DNA of 64,000 nucleotides from Microcebus murinus (GCF_040939455.1 NC_134108.1:19001501-19065500); one strand, 5' to 3'; numbered from the stretch's first letter, positions 14,956-28,790 are shown. Made by a program: numbers and translations. Notes: a model not told the origin generated them from the sequence alone.

Positions 14956-15514
14956 TCCTGGGAATCTTCATGTGATTTTTATGTGCATAAAAATTTGAAA
15001 ACTACTGAGATTATACCAACAAAGGCAGTATTGTAGACTAAAAAGGAATATTTTTACCAGTCCTTTTAGTCTAACTCCCCTTAAAAATTCTAGCCACAAT
15101 TTACCCTCACTTGAAACTGGGCAAGTAAAAAATGTAAATTCAGTTTAAAAGAAAGAAGTTGAAAAGGCATTCATATATTTCATTATTAAATTGAAAACAT
15201 CTAATTGCTGTCTGCTTGCTGTGCTCATCTGATGATGTGTAATGCTAAGATAACTTGTAAATTTATCTTAGTGCTGAAATAGATAAACACATGATAGGTT
15301 ATATGTTTGAGCATGTATAAAAATAGAGGTGTTCAGACTCACCTAAGAATTTGTAATCACACATAATCACCCTTTAGTTTGAATATAAGAAGGTAATTAT
15401 GCCTAGAATTTTTTTTTATGGTTGGGATAAACCTTATTGGAATTGAATTGTCAGTATCCTCCACGATGATAAGAATACAAATATCTAATGACTAAATTTT
15501 ACATGGGTAAATGG
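14956..15514. other. No recognised feature
   Basis: AT-rich intronic DNA. Confidence 0.4.
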
Positions 15515-15890
15515 TAAATTTATTCATTGAGCAAGAATTGTGTGGCTCACTCTGTGCAGCCCTTTGTCGAGTGCTGGATTATCCATGATGGAGAGACAGT
15601 GATCCTTGCTCTCCTGCTCTGGTGGGGTACAAACACATAACGCTGCGATGGAGTGAAGTAGTTGCTATAATGAAGTTGCATATGCAGTGTAATGAGGGAC
15701 AAGAGAAGTCTTTAGTTCAAGGAGATTTTTATGAGGAAGTAATCTTGAACAGAAATGTGAAGAGTTTTTTTTTTGTTTCTAGGAGGATATTTGAGAAAAG
15801 GAAATCAAGGTAAGGAGAACAGCAAGTGCAAATGTACAGAGGTATGAGAGAGCAATAGTAAAGGGACCAAATAATGTTCAGCTAGGTTAC
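15515..15890 (-). mobile_element. LINE-2 3' region, antisense
   Basis: Reverse-complemented L2 wording: GAGTGCTGGATTATCCATGA, then AACAGCAAGTGCAAATGTAC. Diverged. Confidence 0.6.
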
Positions 15891-17509
15891 TTTTGAGAGT
15901 AAAAAAGAGGTACTTTAAATAATTAGCCTGGACAACAGGAGTAAAATACAGCCCAACAGTATAGGGCTGTATTGGGCACACCAGGGCCTACGGCAACCTA
16001 GAGAACATGCCATGTAGCAGAGAGCATTCTGGTATCTCTCAGTATTCAGGTTCGGATTAGAGGATTTCCTCGGATGCCTAGAAATTCTCAGTTCTTGGCT
16101 TATGCTCAAGTGTGGGAGTCAAAGACGCTGATTAGAGGCTTCGAGCTCATGGGTGGGCATGTGACTGCGTGATCCAGCTGCCCTATTTAGATGGGAAACC
16201 TCTGATGTCAGTATCTTTAGATTTTTTCTTCTGGGCTGCTTTTATTCCGTAGACAAGGCTTTGCCAAAGCCCTGCCTGGAGGGTGCAGGTCTGTTCTGGA
16301 CCTGGGTGTGGGGGATAGCTCAGGGCCTCTCTGCTTCCAATATACATAATACACTTAATTCCGTTGTTTTGTGTGGTGCCCCTGCCCTGTGCCTGGCATC
16401 CCCACAGTCCAGAGATTTCTTTAACCTTTCCCAGGGAAAAAACCTCCAGTCTTTTGTCAGGATTGGGGAGGGAAATTTTCGCAGCTGAGGAGGGTGAGAA
16501 AATGAACCTGGTCATGTATCTTCTTCTTAAACAGACTTTCAACCAGTTCTTCTTATATCTTTTTCTCACATCCAGAAATACGTGATGATACTCCAACCCA
16601 AAGAGCCTGTTGGGGGTTCTATAGTGTCATTCCTGTCATTCTGCAGCTTTTCCTACTGATGGACTTTGTGGGGTTTTTTTTTGTTTGTTTTGTTTTTCAA
16701 CTCTGCTAAATTATTCAGCAACCAACCAATTGCTTTCCAACTCCCATAATTTTGTTGTTAGCATCTTCTTCCTGTTCTCTTCATTCTTGAGGTTTTATGG
16801 GCTTTTAATCTTTTTATTCTTGTTTTAATGGGATTTGGGGAAAGGGTCAAGAATTTGGTTAAAGATTCTATTAATAGATATATGGAATCAATTTTTCTGC
16901 AGAAAATTAAAGTGAAATAAAGCATTCGAAATATCTAACATACAACTTGGTAAGTAATAGTTCAATACATTTTAAGGCCATTCTTTTTCCCCCTCACAAT
17001 TAGCTTGTATTATATTCCTCTGACACAGGTAAGATATTTTCATGCTGGAATGTTATTTAAAAAATCAATGTGTACTTCCATATCCAGGCTGCATTAGTAC
17101 CAAACTGCATCTCCCTTTCCAATAGAATTATTTTTCATGCAAAAGAATGAATATTTGCATTAAAGACACAGATAACTAATTAAATAAGATGGTAGTGACA
17201 AAGAACTATAATTTCTGTACCTTGCAAAGGCTTATTGCCAGTTAAACACACCTCCAGAAACATAAATTAGATTTTATGGACATCATAGCTTACAGTCTTT
17301 AAAAAATGTTACAGTTTAGAAAATGTAATGTAAAAGCATGTTGTATACATTGCAGCCCCTTTGGCTCATAAAGAAAAAGGTATATGGTAATTTTTAAAAC
17401 TCAAAATTATTGTAAGCGCTATATAGAACAATAATTTGACACATTTAAAATACAGTCTTATCCGGCATATTTTCAAAAATGAATGAAATTAATTACTTTG
17501 GAGAAAAAA
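15891..17509. other. No recognised feature; a moderately GC-richer stretch at 16160-16600
   Basis: 16183-16596 is open on the minus strand for 137 codons and 16261-16488 on the plus strand, but neither shows a known domain or splice context, so I do not call a gene. Confidence 0.45.
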
Positions 17510-17645
17510 GGAACTTGGGTTCTAGCCCCTGCTCTCTCATTTACTCCTGGGTAACCTTGGGACAATCCTGTAAAGTTCTGGGAATTTCAGTTTCCTGATT
17601 TGCAAAGTGAGCTGGTTGAGCTATGATTACTAAAGGTCTAGTTCT
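17510..17645 (+). mobile_element. MIR fragment
   Basis: Recognisable from CCTGGGTAACCTTGGGACAA then TCAGTTTCCTGATTTGCAAA. Confidence 0.65.
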
Positions 17646-17734
17646 GGAAATAATCAAGGTTAACTGGTGATTAATGTTAATGTTAATTCAGAAATGTCAC
17701 TCTTAATTAAGTACATGACCAAAAAAAGAAAAAA

Positions 17735-17925
17735 GAAGTCCATCTAAAAGATATCAACAAGAACTTTCATAACACCATTATGCATAGTAAGTCAGAAACT
17801 GGAGAATACCCAAATCTTCATAGCAGATAACTATATTGTGAAATATGAAAATAATAAAATACTTTATACCAATGAGAATAAAAAAATATACAACCATGGA
17901 CAAAAACAAAACAAAACAAAACTAA
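17735..17925 (+). mobile_element. Possible old L1 3' fragment
   Basis: Loose resemblance to the L1 tail (TACCCAAATCTTCATAGCAG, later TACAACCATGGACAAAAAC). Weak. Confidence 0.35.
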
Positions 17926-18889
17926 GGTTTATATGACATTTTGCCAATATGTTATGTTGACCTAACAATGACTACACTCCATATTAGCTTCTCTGGTTTT
18001 AGATCCAGGGACCAAATGCCTGAATTCTAGTGCTGCCTCTAGGTGGTACTTCCCCTTATTTCTGTAGCCCAGGACATACATTCAATTCCAACTGTATAGA
18101 AGCTATATTTGGAAATTCACATATTTCATAGCCAGTAGACAAATTATCTTTAAGAATGTATATGCTTCTTATATATTGATAAGATATTTATACATTGCTC
18201 ACATTTATAATCAACTTTGACAAGAATTCAGTTTTGGAATAAATAGAGAGTAGCCACAAAATTCTGTCCTAGTTCTGTAATTCACAATCAAGACATTATT
18301 GGCCAAAGGAAAATTTTAATTTCAATTGGTATTTACATCTGATTGAGTGATTTGAGATTGTTTAAAACCTTCAAAGCAAGATTATAATTGTGTCATAAGA
18401 AAGGAAAGCAGCATGCTTCTCCTTGATGAGTTCTTCTGATTGGGCAGTGATTTTTACTGAGTATTAACCAGGTGTGTGAGATTTCTCTAACAGTTCCTTT
18501 TCTTTGTCTAATGCTGTTCATACTTTATATGGTCAAATTAACTGATGGTTGTCCTTTTTTTCTTATGATATAAAAATATATTTTATATGAAACATATTTA
18601 AATATATTAAGCAAAATATATTTTTATATTATTTGTGTAAACTATATTAGGATAATTTATTTTCAATATCATATCAAAGGAAAAATATTAGTGATAGATA
18701 TTAGCATCCTAATGGTGTAATGCAAACTTACCCCCTTAATTCTTGTTTCTAAGGAGTCATTTAAAGCCTATCTGCCCAAGAGGGTGATGAAATCAGTTTT
18801 GGCTCATAGTGCTCTTGTGGAATCAGTGCAATTATGAAGGAAGCAACTGGATTCTGTGCTGCCTTGGATATTATCAGCATCATTGTCAT
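17926..18889. other. No recognised feature
   Basis: AT-rich intronic DNA. Confidence 0.4.
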
Positions 18890-19210
18890 TTAAATGATGA
18901 TAGAATCACATCTTTTACAACAACATGGATAGAACTGGAGGTCATTTTCTTAAGTGAAACAAGCCAGGCACAGAAAGTCAAATATCACATGTTCTCACTC
19001 GTAAGTGGGAGCTAAAAATTGTGTACACAGGACATAGAAAGTGGAGTGACAGACAGTGAAGACTCAGAAAGAAAGGGGTGTAATGGATTTGGATGATGAG
19101 AAATTAGTTAATGGTTACAATGTAATATTCAGGTGATGGGTACCCTAAAAGCTTTGACTATGCATGTAACAACATTACACATGTACCCCATAAATTTGTA
19201 CAGAAATATG
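18890..19210 (+). mobile_element. L1 3' end, sense
   Basis: Typical L1 tail: ATGGATAGAACTGGAGGTCA, then CACATGTTCTCACTCGTAAG and TACACATGTACCCCATAAAT. 5'-truncated, no clear duplication found. Confidence 0.85.
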
Positions 19211-19419
19211 ATAGAAATGTCTTGATCACTGATAAACAAAAGGGAGATTACAAAGGAGAAGCTGGATTTTGCCATATCTCATGTTGCGTATAAAGGAATG
19301 ATAGAAAGAGGGACTATTTTATTATATAAATTAAGCAAACTAAATTGATAAGTCATTATGTGGGCAAAACATGGCAATTTTATTGTAAAATATGGAATTT
19401 TACTACAGAAGAGAGGGCA

Positions 19420-19780
19420 GGTAGGATAGTAAGGTAATTAATAAGATGGGAGTCATTACAGAATATTTTCATGTTAATGAGAATGATCCCATAGGGTGGA
19501 GAAAAATTAATGATTAAGAGGAGATGGGGGAGTTGTAAGAGCAAAACCTTTGTGTAAGCAAGAGTGAATGAAATCCAGGAGAACAAATGGTTCATCCATG
19601 GTCACAGGAGGAAGGCAGAGAACGTGGGCACAGATGCCGATGGAGCAGTGAGAGCATATGGAAGTTCCATTTCTGACGACTTCTGTTTTCTCAGTGAAGT
19701 AGGAAGCAAGGTCATAGGATGAGAGTGAGAAGAGAGAGGAGTTTTAGGTTTGAATGAGATACATAGACTGACTAATGGGA
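19420..19780 (-). mobile_element. LINE-2 fragment, antisense
   Basis: Matches reverse-complemented L2 wording such as TTTTCTCAGTGAAGTAGGAA followed by GCAAGGTCATAGGATGAGAG. Confidence 0.55.
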
Positions 19781-21147
19781 TGTAAATATACTGACTCATG
19801 AATTTTGATTTTTACAAGATTCCCAATTCCAATATTACAGTGGCCATGACAACCAATGAAGAGTTATTCTCTCATATTAAATGACTACAGAGGACAAACG
19901 GAGTATTTTTGACAAGTTCAGATAGGCTTTTTTTTTTTTAGGGTTTTCAGTGCGACTCTAGCCAAATCATAAAGAAGTCTAGGTAACACACTAAAATGGA
20001 GTCTTGATAGGTTGGGAATTTTAAGTTATATTTTTCTGAGGTAGAATTAAACGTATTTTGCCAACCATTTAAGAAGGTCCGCTTTAGGAAATCCAGTCAA
20101 TCTATGTGTATTAGAGTCAGTGAACACGTCGGGGAACATTTATATCTTATTGGTATTTAGAGCACTTTGACAGTCATTGATTATGACCATTTAAATTGGT
20201 TTGAAATGACTAGTTTCTTAGATCAGAGTCTCCTATTTGGCTGAACAAAAGGGAAGGCTTATCAGACCCTTGGAGGAGAGATCAATTAGAAAACAGTAGT
20301 CTAAATGCGTATGTTCCTTACTATACATGAGACTCAATGTTGCTGTTGGCTATCTCTGTATCATAAAGGCCCTGTGAAGACTTTTCTGTTCACAAACTTT
20401 TTCTTAAAAGTGAGATCTTTCCCATCATTCTGTTCCTAAGTCCTTTTAATTTTTCTCTTTGAATGTCATGTAGACTTATTGTTCCTGATAAATGAATCAT
20501 TAGTGATGAAAATATTAGCTTAATTGAGTACATGTGTAAACATAACTCTGAAAAAATACTGGGTGTATCTACACGCAGGCACATTGACACACACTTGTGT
20601 TTGAATGTGTACACATTCTTGTACACATATTGTACAGGCTCTCCATTGTGTAATGAAAGAATTGTTTTCTATCCACAGGCCACATGATGTGTTTGACAGG
20701 GTGCTGGGGCAGGACTCTGGGATGCAGACTAATGAAAGCAGGGAGCAGATTTTAGATGTTGTACAAGGATTATATTGGGCAGGTAAAGCCATAATTATGC
20801 TTTAAAGCTTTGGCTATCTCTGCTTATGGGAGGAAAGGCATCTCAACCTTCGTGTTGGCAGTGTGGGCTCCAAAGCTGTGGAGACACTGCACTGGGGTCA
20901 CGGCAGCTGACAAGCAGCAGAGCTGCTGACCCCAGATTGCCCTGCACCTGCTTCTTAACTGTGTCGTCCTCACAAGACAGGGTCTTGTGTATTTTCTTGT
21001 ACCAAAGCAGTCTACCCTCAACATCTGATCAAAACACAAATCTGGTTACAATTTGACCAAAAAAAAAAAAAAATCCTGCTTATTTGCACTAATCAAAATT
21101 TAAAGCTATGTAGTCCATATAAGTCTAGATAAATTGAATTAATTAAT
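19781..21147. other. No recognised repeat; an exon-like segment and an A14 tract
   Basis: 20679-20782 is framed by CTATCCACAG and GTAAAGCC, looking like an exon with no known homology (see findings). An A14 run at 21060-21073 could be the tail of an old insertion, not identified. Confidence 0.35.
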
Positions 21148-21646
21148 TGTTAGAGGGACCTGAAACCTTTTGCTCTATCTCAACACCTTCCGGGCCATTA
21201 TTTTTACACAGACTGTAAAATGGCCCGTGCAAGCATTTTCCTTATAAAATCCAATTTTAGCAAAGAACGCTGCTGCTACGTCAATTTAGCAAGAACCCCC
21301 TACCATCTGATCAGCCTCAATATCTGATCTCTGGTCATCTTCCACCCTCCCCCAGGGGATGTCTGGTCACCCTGGCCTGCTCAGCAAGAATCCTGTTGGG
21401 TGGGTTTAGCCAGAATCCTCCTTGCCCCTGATGTTTGCTCTTAGTGATTTTCCAAACACTAATCCCCACCCTCCTTCTTAGCTATAAATTCCCTTCCACC
21501 CATGCTGTATTCAGAGTTGAATCTAATCTGTCTCCCCCACTGAAAAATCCCATTTCTGTGTTCCCCAGACTCATCGCAATTATCCTGAATAAAGTCTGCC
21601 TTATTGTGTTTTAATGAGTATCACTGAATGATTTTGTTCTTCAACA
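21148..21646 (+). mobile_element. Probable class I ERV solo LTR (MER34/MER4-like)
   Basis: About 0.5 kb bounded by TG and CA. It has a C-rich body, a TATA-like CTATAAATTCCC and, near its end, AATAAAGTCTGCCTTATTG, the usual LTR polyadenylation wording. No clear 4-bp target duplication seen and no internal retroviral genes. Confidence 0.6.
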
Positions 21647-23349
21647 ATTTCCAGCCTAATTTTTTCAGTTTAGTTTGAGGAGGGAAGAGAAACCTACAGC
21701 TAAAAGTAATTGTCAATCAGAAAGGAAAATTAAGCATCTCAAATGATACATCATTGATTGGAAACATAGTTAATTTGTTACAAAAATAATAGGGTTATAC
21801 AAATGATCAGAAATCACTTCTTGTGCAAAATGAAGTATATTAATATCTATAAAACTACTTGTAAGTTTACAGTTGACTCCTAGCCATTTCTGAGAAAAAT
21901 TAGAAAGGAAGAACAAAGGACTAAGGACAGAGAAGACAGTGGGAAGAAGGAAGGAACCCAGATTTCATTTCTGGACTTGGCCTCCTTTCATTCATCTATT
22001 CTGTGATAGGGCATTAAAATGGAGTATATTTTTAAGCCCATTTGCTTCCCAAGCATGCTCTGTCTTTTGAAAGTTCATGCTGAATAATCTGTTGTTTCTG
22101 ACATTACCAGTTGCTTGGCAATAGGGTTTTTGTGCATCTCATTGTTTATAACCATAATGATAAGTTTTTATTACTTCAAATCTTTCCAAAGAAAACAAAG
22201 CCCCAGGATGCAGTGAACGTGAAAGAACCATTCTGATAGAGCTCAGCGATCACATGCATTGATCAATAGCCCTTAGCCAGAATAATGGCTATTTACAGTG
22301 GGCGGGGCTTGAGAGCCATCCTTTAATTCAGGATAATCAAATCAGACATTATTAATTAAGTCAAGGAGAAGTAAAAAGGATGATACTAATGGTATAGAAG
22401 TTCAAAAACTGTGTAGTTAATTGACTATAGAAATAGATGTGAACATCAGAATGCCAAGTTTCAAAATACCCTTTCCATGAGATTGTTTAACATTATCCCC
22501 CACTTTAAAAAATAAATTAAAAAGTTGAATTTGGAAGTATCATTTTGATTATATACCATGTTCCCAGTACTGTTAGGTATTGTCAAAATTTTTCAACTTA
22601 AATAATAAAGCAATTATATAGTCTTTTATTTTTATCACAAAAGTGTTATTCATTTTGTGAAAGGGCTGTCTTGCATTCAGACAAGTCGATATTCTCAGGA
22701 TAGAGCTGTGGGTGAGATTTCTCTTTGGCATGAATTAATAATACCTGAGGAATGATTTTGTTCTGATCACAGCTAAGAAAAATAAAGAGTAGAAAACAAA
22801 ACCAAACCAAACCTGTAACAACATAGGGGCCTCAAAACCAACCAACAAACAAAAATAAATAAAAGGAGAAAAGAAAAAAGAAACCCTTAAAACTGTGTGC
22901 AGTAATTAACCAGTTAATTCACATTTCAGGATGAGTAATGAGAAGTTTAAATGCTGAAATTCACAGCCTGGTGAACTGCAGATTGTGGAATGGCATTTAT
23001 AAAACTTTATATAGGAATGTACCCTTATCTATTAGATTTTGCCCATATTCTATGCCACCTTTTCTTTTCTTTTTCTCTGCCGTTTTCCTTATTTCCAGTC
23101 TACTTCTCTGTCTTGCCCCCATCCCACTTAGCTGTCTACTGCCTCTGCAATGCCCAGTCTCCCCATTTCTCCCCTCCAATCCTTTCTTGTCCCACTTTTC
23201 CTCTTTTAATGTCCTTCCGCCCTTTTTCATTGTCTTCTTGATACTTCATTAACTGGCCACAATATGATATTAAAGTACAAGTCCAAACACATATTTAAAA
23301 CATTTTGTACTTTCTGTTCTTAATATGGTAATCAGATAACTTTGATATG
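21647..23349. other. No recognised feature; A-rich tract at 22780-22890
   Basis: Intronic. 22938-23252 is a pyrimidine-rich chance ORF (104 codons). A-rich simple sequence with AACCAAACC and AACAAACAAA steps at 22780-22890. Confidence 0.4.
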
Positions 23350-23517
23350 TTTTCATTTCATTCATTCATTCTTGGACAATTTTTTAGCAACTACTTTTTG
23401 GAGGAGTTAGATACTAGGGGTACAACGTTAAACAAGATCTGGCCTCTTTTCCAGAAGCTAATAGTCTTATATTAGTGATAAATAAAATATGTATTACTAT
23501 GAAGATCTTAATGCAAT
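23350..23517 (-). mobile_element. LINE-2 3' end, antisense
   Basis: Starts with TTCATTCATTCATTC, the reverse of the L2 tail, then TACTAGGGGTACAACGTTAA. Confidence 0.6.
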
Positions 23518-23885
23518 TGTTAAAAGAAAAACTTTAGACAAATTAAACAGTTTAACTGAACAAAGAATGATTTGAAAATCGCTCAGCTCCCCCAAGCCAG
23601 AATAGATTCGGAGCGACTCCAGGGCTACCACACAGTTAGATAATATTTATAGACAGAGAAAGGAAAATGAGGTACAGAAACAGCTGGATTGGTTATAGCT
23701 TGCCTTATTTAAATGTGGTTTGAACAGTTGGCCATCTGTGATTGGCTGAAACTCTGTGGTTGGTACAGGAGTAGGTTAGTCTGTTTATACATCCAGTTGG
23801 GTTACAGTTCACTGTGAATGCAGAAACCTTTACATTAAACTTAAAATAGGTAAGGAGGCAGCTTTAGGCTAAAGTTAATTTAACA
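23518..23885. mobile_element. Probable solo LTR (ERVL class, family unassigned)
   Basis: 368 bp bounded by TGTTAAAAG and TTTAACA, with AACAGTTTAACTGAACAAAG near the left end as in MER21-like LTRs. It lies immediately next to the L2 fragment. Orientation and family uncertain. Confidence 0.45.
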
Positions 23886-26629
23886 CAGGTAAGTTACTTT
23901 TTCCTTTTCTGTGATTTTTCAACTTATTTTCTTTCAGTGGCCTCTAGAGCAACAAGGTCTTGAATTCTTGTTTAAATCTTGCTGCGCTTAAAATGTGACT
24001 TTGCTTTAAAAAGTTTAGGTAATATTTAATTTTCAGGAACAAGTTTTTTTTTTTTTAATAAAGGGAGAATTCATGGTACTTAAAAATTTTACGAAGTAAG
24101 GAAATTAATAAAATTTTATTTACCTTACATTATTTTCTCATCCTAATAAAATATTTTTAATAATTATACACTGAAATCGAGAAAAAGCCTTCTGGGTAAA
24201 GTATGACACTGTCTTAAAGTTGTGCTTTAGAGTTTTGCCATTATTAAAAAATATAATTTCATAGAGTATTGGGTATAGGACTCTTGCCTTGCACACCTCC
24301 AGAGTATATGATTCATGGAGTAATTTATTGAATCTGCCCACCCCATCCCACCTGCTCTGTGCAGTGCTAACTAAGCCTGCCTTACTATATGTGGGAAGAC
24401 TGGTTGGGTAATAATTTCAGACACAATATAGAACTCTAGTTGGTGTGCATTATAATATTTGGATTGACATATACTTAAACATTTTATGGTAGATTTTTTT
24501 TTGATCAAAGACTTAATAATAGAATTTAGGAAATGACCTATATTAATCTTTTTAAGTTAGTAAGTCAAGTGGCTAATATTCCATTGCATCTCCTTTGGAA
24601 CTGTTTCAGTGAGTTAATACCTCTTATGTTATTTAATTTTCAAGCATATCCAACTTCACAGTCTGAAAAATCTTTCTGGAATTTGTATAGGAAAAAGTAT
24701 CTGAACTTAGAAATAAATATATCTAAGCCCAATAGGCAAATGGAGATTAAAAATTATATTAATCCATTGGTACATTAAACAGTTGACATTAACTTAATTA
24801 AAAATCCCTTTTGAGTTTTGAATTTAGAGAACTATCATGGCTTTTTACTACTTTAACTTATAAAAGGCAAAATACATTTTCCTACCTATTTAGGTTTTTA
24901 AAATAATTTCATTAGTCATGTGTCATTCCAGAGTAGATTTTTTTATTGCTTAATTATTCATTGAATGTTAATGAAAATAACATAATTTTCATCTGGGATT
25001 CAGTGAACTATGCCTTTACAGAATAAGAATTAAATAAGATCTTTTGGTTGTATTTTAAATGAAAAGAATAGGAGAGGCATCTACTGGGATTTCTGTCTAA
25101 AACAACTAACTCTCTGACTGAAAATGTTTCAGAGTTCTAGTAACAGTAATGAGAAGGAGAAATAATGAGTTTAGGAGCAAAAGTCATCTAGGGTGTTGTA
25201 AATGGTGAATCCAAACTACAGATCCTCATTAAAAATAAGACACCCATAAATTTTAAAAATGCTATAGAGTGCAGAAGAGGTCAGTCATCTAATGGAATAT
25301 ATCTATAAATAAAATGCAAAATAAAGAGAAGGTAAAAAAATGACTGTCTGCTAGACAGATGCAGACAGTGTTTACTATCCAAATTGGCTCAAAGTATTTC
25401 GTCTCATTGGCTTGATTAATTTCTTCAGCTTATTTAGAGATTTTTGTCTTGGGCTGCTATCGTGCTAATGCAAATAGCTTTTTTGGGAAAATTAAAATAG
25501 TAAATATAGAGTGCACATAAAGGTAGCTAGCGCACTGATAAAAATTAAGGACGATGATGTTTTATTCTAGAGGAATAAAACAAAGGAAGCAAACAGTCTT
25601 ATGATATACTAAGCTGGTGGGAATTCAGTATTATCAGTTTAGGACAAAGTTGAAGGGCAGTCCAAAAGACTTATCACCTGAGTGCCCGTATGTCTGAGTT
25701 CAGCAGACTCTAGGGACAGAGATTGTAAATCTTCTACTGTTTTAAGAGCGAAATGACAGTCTTTTGATTAGAGCATGAAATTGGTCCTTAAAATGAACTT
25801 GAAAATCTTAACATTAGGCTGCTCTGTATTCTGAAAGTTCTAATAAAAATCTTCCTTGTGGCAACCTCTGACCTCCGCTGACCAGGCAGGTTGTTGGCAA
25901 AATGCCAGTTATGTTGAAAATCAGACCCATTATTATGGATCAAGTAGTTAAGAGAAGCTAGCATAGAAGAAGAAGGAGCAAGAGAAAAGAATATAAATGA
26001 AAAACGGCAAAGGGAGAATGAAAAACCAAATGCATCCTAATGGTGAGGATAAATCCTGTCAGTTTATAGGAAGAATAACTTCCATAAAAAACTTATAACA
26101 TGTGCCTGGAAAAAGAATCAGAAGAGTTAAATTTCTCGAGAAAACAAGAAAGAAAAAAATTATGGACATAATTCTTTTGTTTATTGTAATTTCTTACTCT
26201 TCCAATTTTATTATTGACTTTAAACCTATTATTGAAATTCTCCAAATGAATACTGTCTTATTTTATTAGTAGACACCAAAAAAATTTCTAGATTTTCCTA
26301 AAAAGTAAGTATAAAAATCAAGAGAATATTTTACCTTTAGCAGCACAATATTGAATTGTGTCCGTTTTTATTCACAAGATTAGGCAAATTAATTCTGCCT
26401 GGCCATCAGAGACATCTAAAAGAACCTTGTGGATCAGGAATTTTTTATGAAACTTCAAATAATGTACATGGGATCCTGAGATTAAGGACACAAATAGACA
26501 TACTGGATAGATTATTCCATCCAGTTCATATCCCTCTTTTGGCAACAGCACTGTAATCATGCCAACTGTTTTCCATCATGTTGACATCATGTCATCATGT
26601 TGGCATATCCTGATATTGACCAGGCTCCC
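23886..26629. other. No recognised feature
   Basis: 2.7 kb of AT-rich intron. Small hairpin wording at about 25345-25370 (CTGTCTGCTAGACAG). ORFs at 24138-24341 and 24533-24778 have no recognised family. Confidence 0.45.
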
Positions 26630-26740
26630 TCTCTAATGCCACCTTCTCTGCGAATCCTTCTCTGGTAATGAGGGTAGAGACCTTGTCTGTTTCACTGTTG
26701 TATTCCCAGCCTCACTGCCTGTACTTTGATTACTTGATAT
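26630..26740 (+). mobile_element. LINE-2 3' fragment, sense
   Basis: TCTGCGAATCCTTCTCTGGT, then GAGACCTTGTCTGTTTCACT match the L2 tail region. Confidence 0.6.
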
Positions 26741-26759
26741 TAAAGTTATTTGTGTAAGT

Positions 26760-26885
26760 TAGTTAACTGTTGAACATCATCTGTAAGGTAATGATAATAA
26801 CACCTTATGAGGTTGTTGCCAGGGTTAAATGAGATAAAACATTATACACTTAGTAAGTGCCTAAGACATGTTTACTTGTTACCAA
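26760..26885 (+). mobile_element. MIR fragment
   Basis: CATCTGTAAGGTAATGATAA, then AGGGTTAAATGAGATAAAAC and AGTAAGTGCCTAAGACATG. Confidence 0.6.
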
Positions 26886-27199
26886 AATTGGTATTATAAG
26901 CAAGCAACAGTGTTACTTTGTCTTTTAAAACTCAATAGTGAAGTTCTTCTGTCCCTGGATAAAAATTTGAGCAGGTCAGTAATTTCTTTGAAACATTTTG
27001 ACATTCTTGTTTCAAGTTCAATCTTGAATCTGCTATTAAAATCTTAAACCTTGATTTATTTTTGCAGATAATGATTTAATTATAAATAAATTTGGGATGA
27101 AAAAAAATGATAAGTTTTGACTACCTATCCATTTATTTTACACATGTATAAATTATTTTGATTATGGTATGCCTTTTATGTATGCCAACATGTAGTTGG

Positions 27200-28400
27200 T
27201 TTTGTTTTTTGAGTCAGTGGGAGAGTAGTTTTCTTTTAATAGTTAAATGCATCCTGTTGATATTTAGCATTATAACATGTTTACTCTTAATTATAACATC
27301 TTATTTTAAGTTTCCTGCTATTCATGCTTTCTGAAAATTACCTTTTTCTCTTTTTTAATTTATGTTCATGTTTCTGATAAATTGGAAGATATGTAGAATA
27401 TTTCTTCCTCTGCTGAAGGTTATCTTTTAAATGTTAACAGTCTATTAATTCAAATTCAATTTAATCAATGGAAAGCACCTATAGAATCTTCCATTTAAAT
27501 TACCATAGATATTATCACACAAACAACTCTCCCCCACCTCTGCCCTGGGCTGCAACCTCAGTTTTTAGTATTATTTGCTGGGATTTTTCCCTGTTCCTTT
27601 TAATTATTTATATTTATTTTTATAATGCAGTGTTTTACAAGTGATAACACATAGTTTTGTCATTATAATTCATTATTTAGATTTAATTATTTACTTAATA
27701 AATAGTTTATTCATCATGTGTCTTTCCTGCAATGGCATTATGGCATTATCATTCCTATGTCTCTTGTTTTTAGTAATCATTGGGTTGGCTGTATTAATTC
27801 ACTAAGTAGGGTTTTTTAAGAAGGTTCATAGGGGTTATTATTTCTTAAATCCTGTACTTATATAATATGCCTTCATATTATCTTTATACATGAATGACAA
27901 TTTGGTTGGATATAGAAATTTTGAATTACCTTCAGATATCTTGAGATACTGTTTTTGATCTCCTGATTTGATTGTTGCTATGGAGAATTTTGAGGCCAGA
28001 CTGATGTTTTCTGTCCCTATGCAGGTGAGTTATATTTTCTGTTTGAATCTTTAAAGTTTCACTGAACTTTTTCAAAATATGTTTCAGTTTTGATAGTTTT
28101 ATATTAATGCTTCTTATCCTTCCTCTGTGCTACATACATATCTTGTCTCACCAATGTGGGTTGGGGGCTGATCCATGAGGATTTATAGAATTTAGTACAC
28201 TTAACCTTTGACCTTACTGATCTTTAGGGTCAAGAGAAACAATGTGTTGATTCTTTTGATTTGGTTCAAATGGTTTTACATTTTCACCATTTCTTGGAGT
28301 TAGTAATATAAGGTTGGGCTCTTGTATTAATTGCCAACCTGGTGATATATTCTTGACTATTTTTATTTTTTCTGTATTTGGTTTTGAGAGGAAGGGTTTG
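27200..28400 (-). mobile_element. Possible old L1 fragment, antisense
   Basis: Resembles antisense L1 in places (GACAATTTGGTTGGATATAG near 27895). Low similarity; much of this may be unassigned intron. Confidence 0.35.
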
Positions 28401-28594
28401 CAAACCTGTGTCTGTGCTATTATTTTCCTGGAAGTGAATTTACTTTCATATGTTCAAAATTAATATAAATAAAGTTTAAGATGCTGATACTTAATTAGTA
28501 TTCTGTTGTATACACATTTTTCTTAGTTCACAAGTAGCAGGAAAACATGAAAACCATAGACAACATCAACATTATGAATAAGAAAAGAAAAAAT

Positions 28595-28790
28595 TTATTG
28601 AGCATCTACTAGCTACTAGGTACTCTGCTAATTAAGTATTTGCACTATTCCTTTAATTCTTTCAAAACTATTTAATACAGGTGTTAATGGCCCCATTTTC
28701 ATGGAAATTAAACTACAGAGAAGTTAACTACTTTAATGTAGCCAATAAGTTGCAGAACTGGGATATTCAAACCCAGGACTGTTTGACTTT
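28595..28790 (+). mobile_element. MIR
   Basis: TTATTGAGCATCTACTAGCT, later CTACAGAGAAGTTAACTAC and ATTCAAACCCAGGACTGTTT. Confidence 0.7.

Noticed and set aside
16183..16596. 137-codon minus-strand ORF with an overlapping plus-strand ORF
   Set aside because: No recognised domain, no splice signals in register with a neighbour, not GC3-biased like exon 4.
22938..23252. 104-codon ORF rich in Leu, Pro and Ser
   Set aside because: Produced by CT-rich DNA; overlapping frames are equally open.
26540..26600. CATCATGTTG repeats as a possible binding-site array
   Set aside because: Only two to three imperfect units; no further support.
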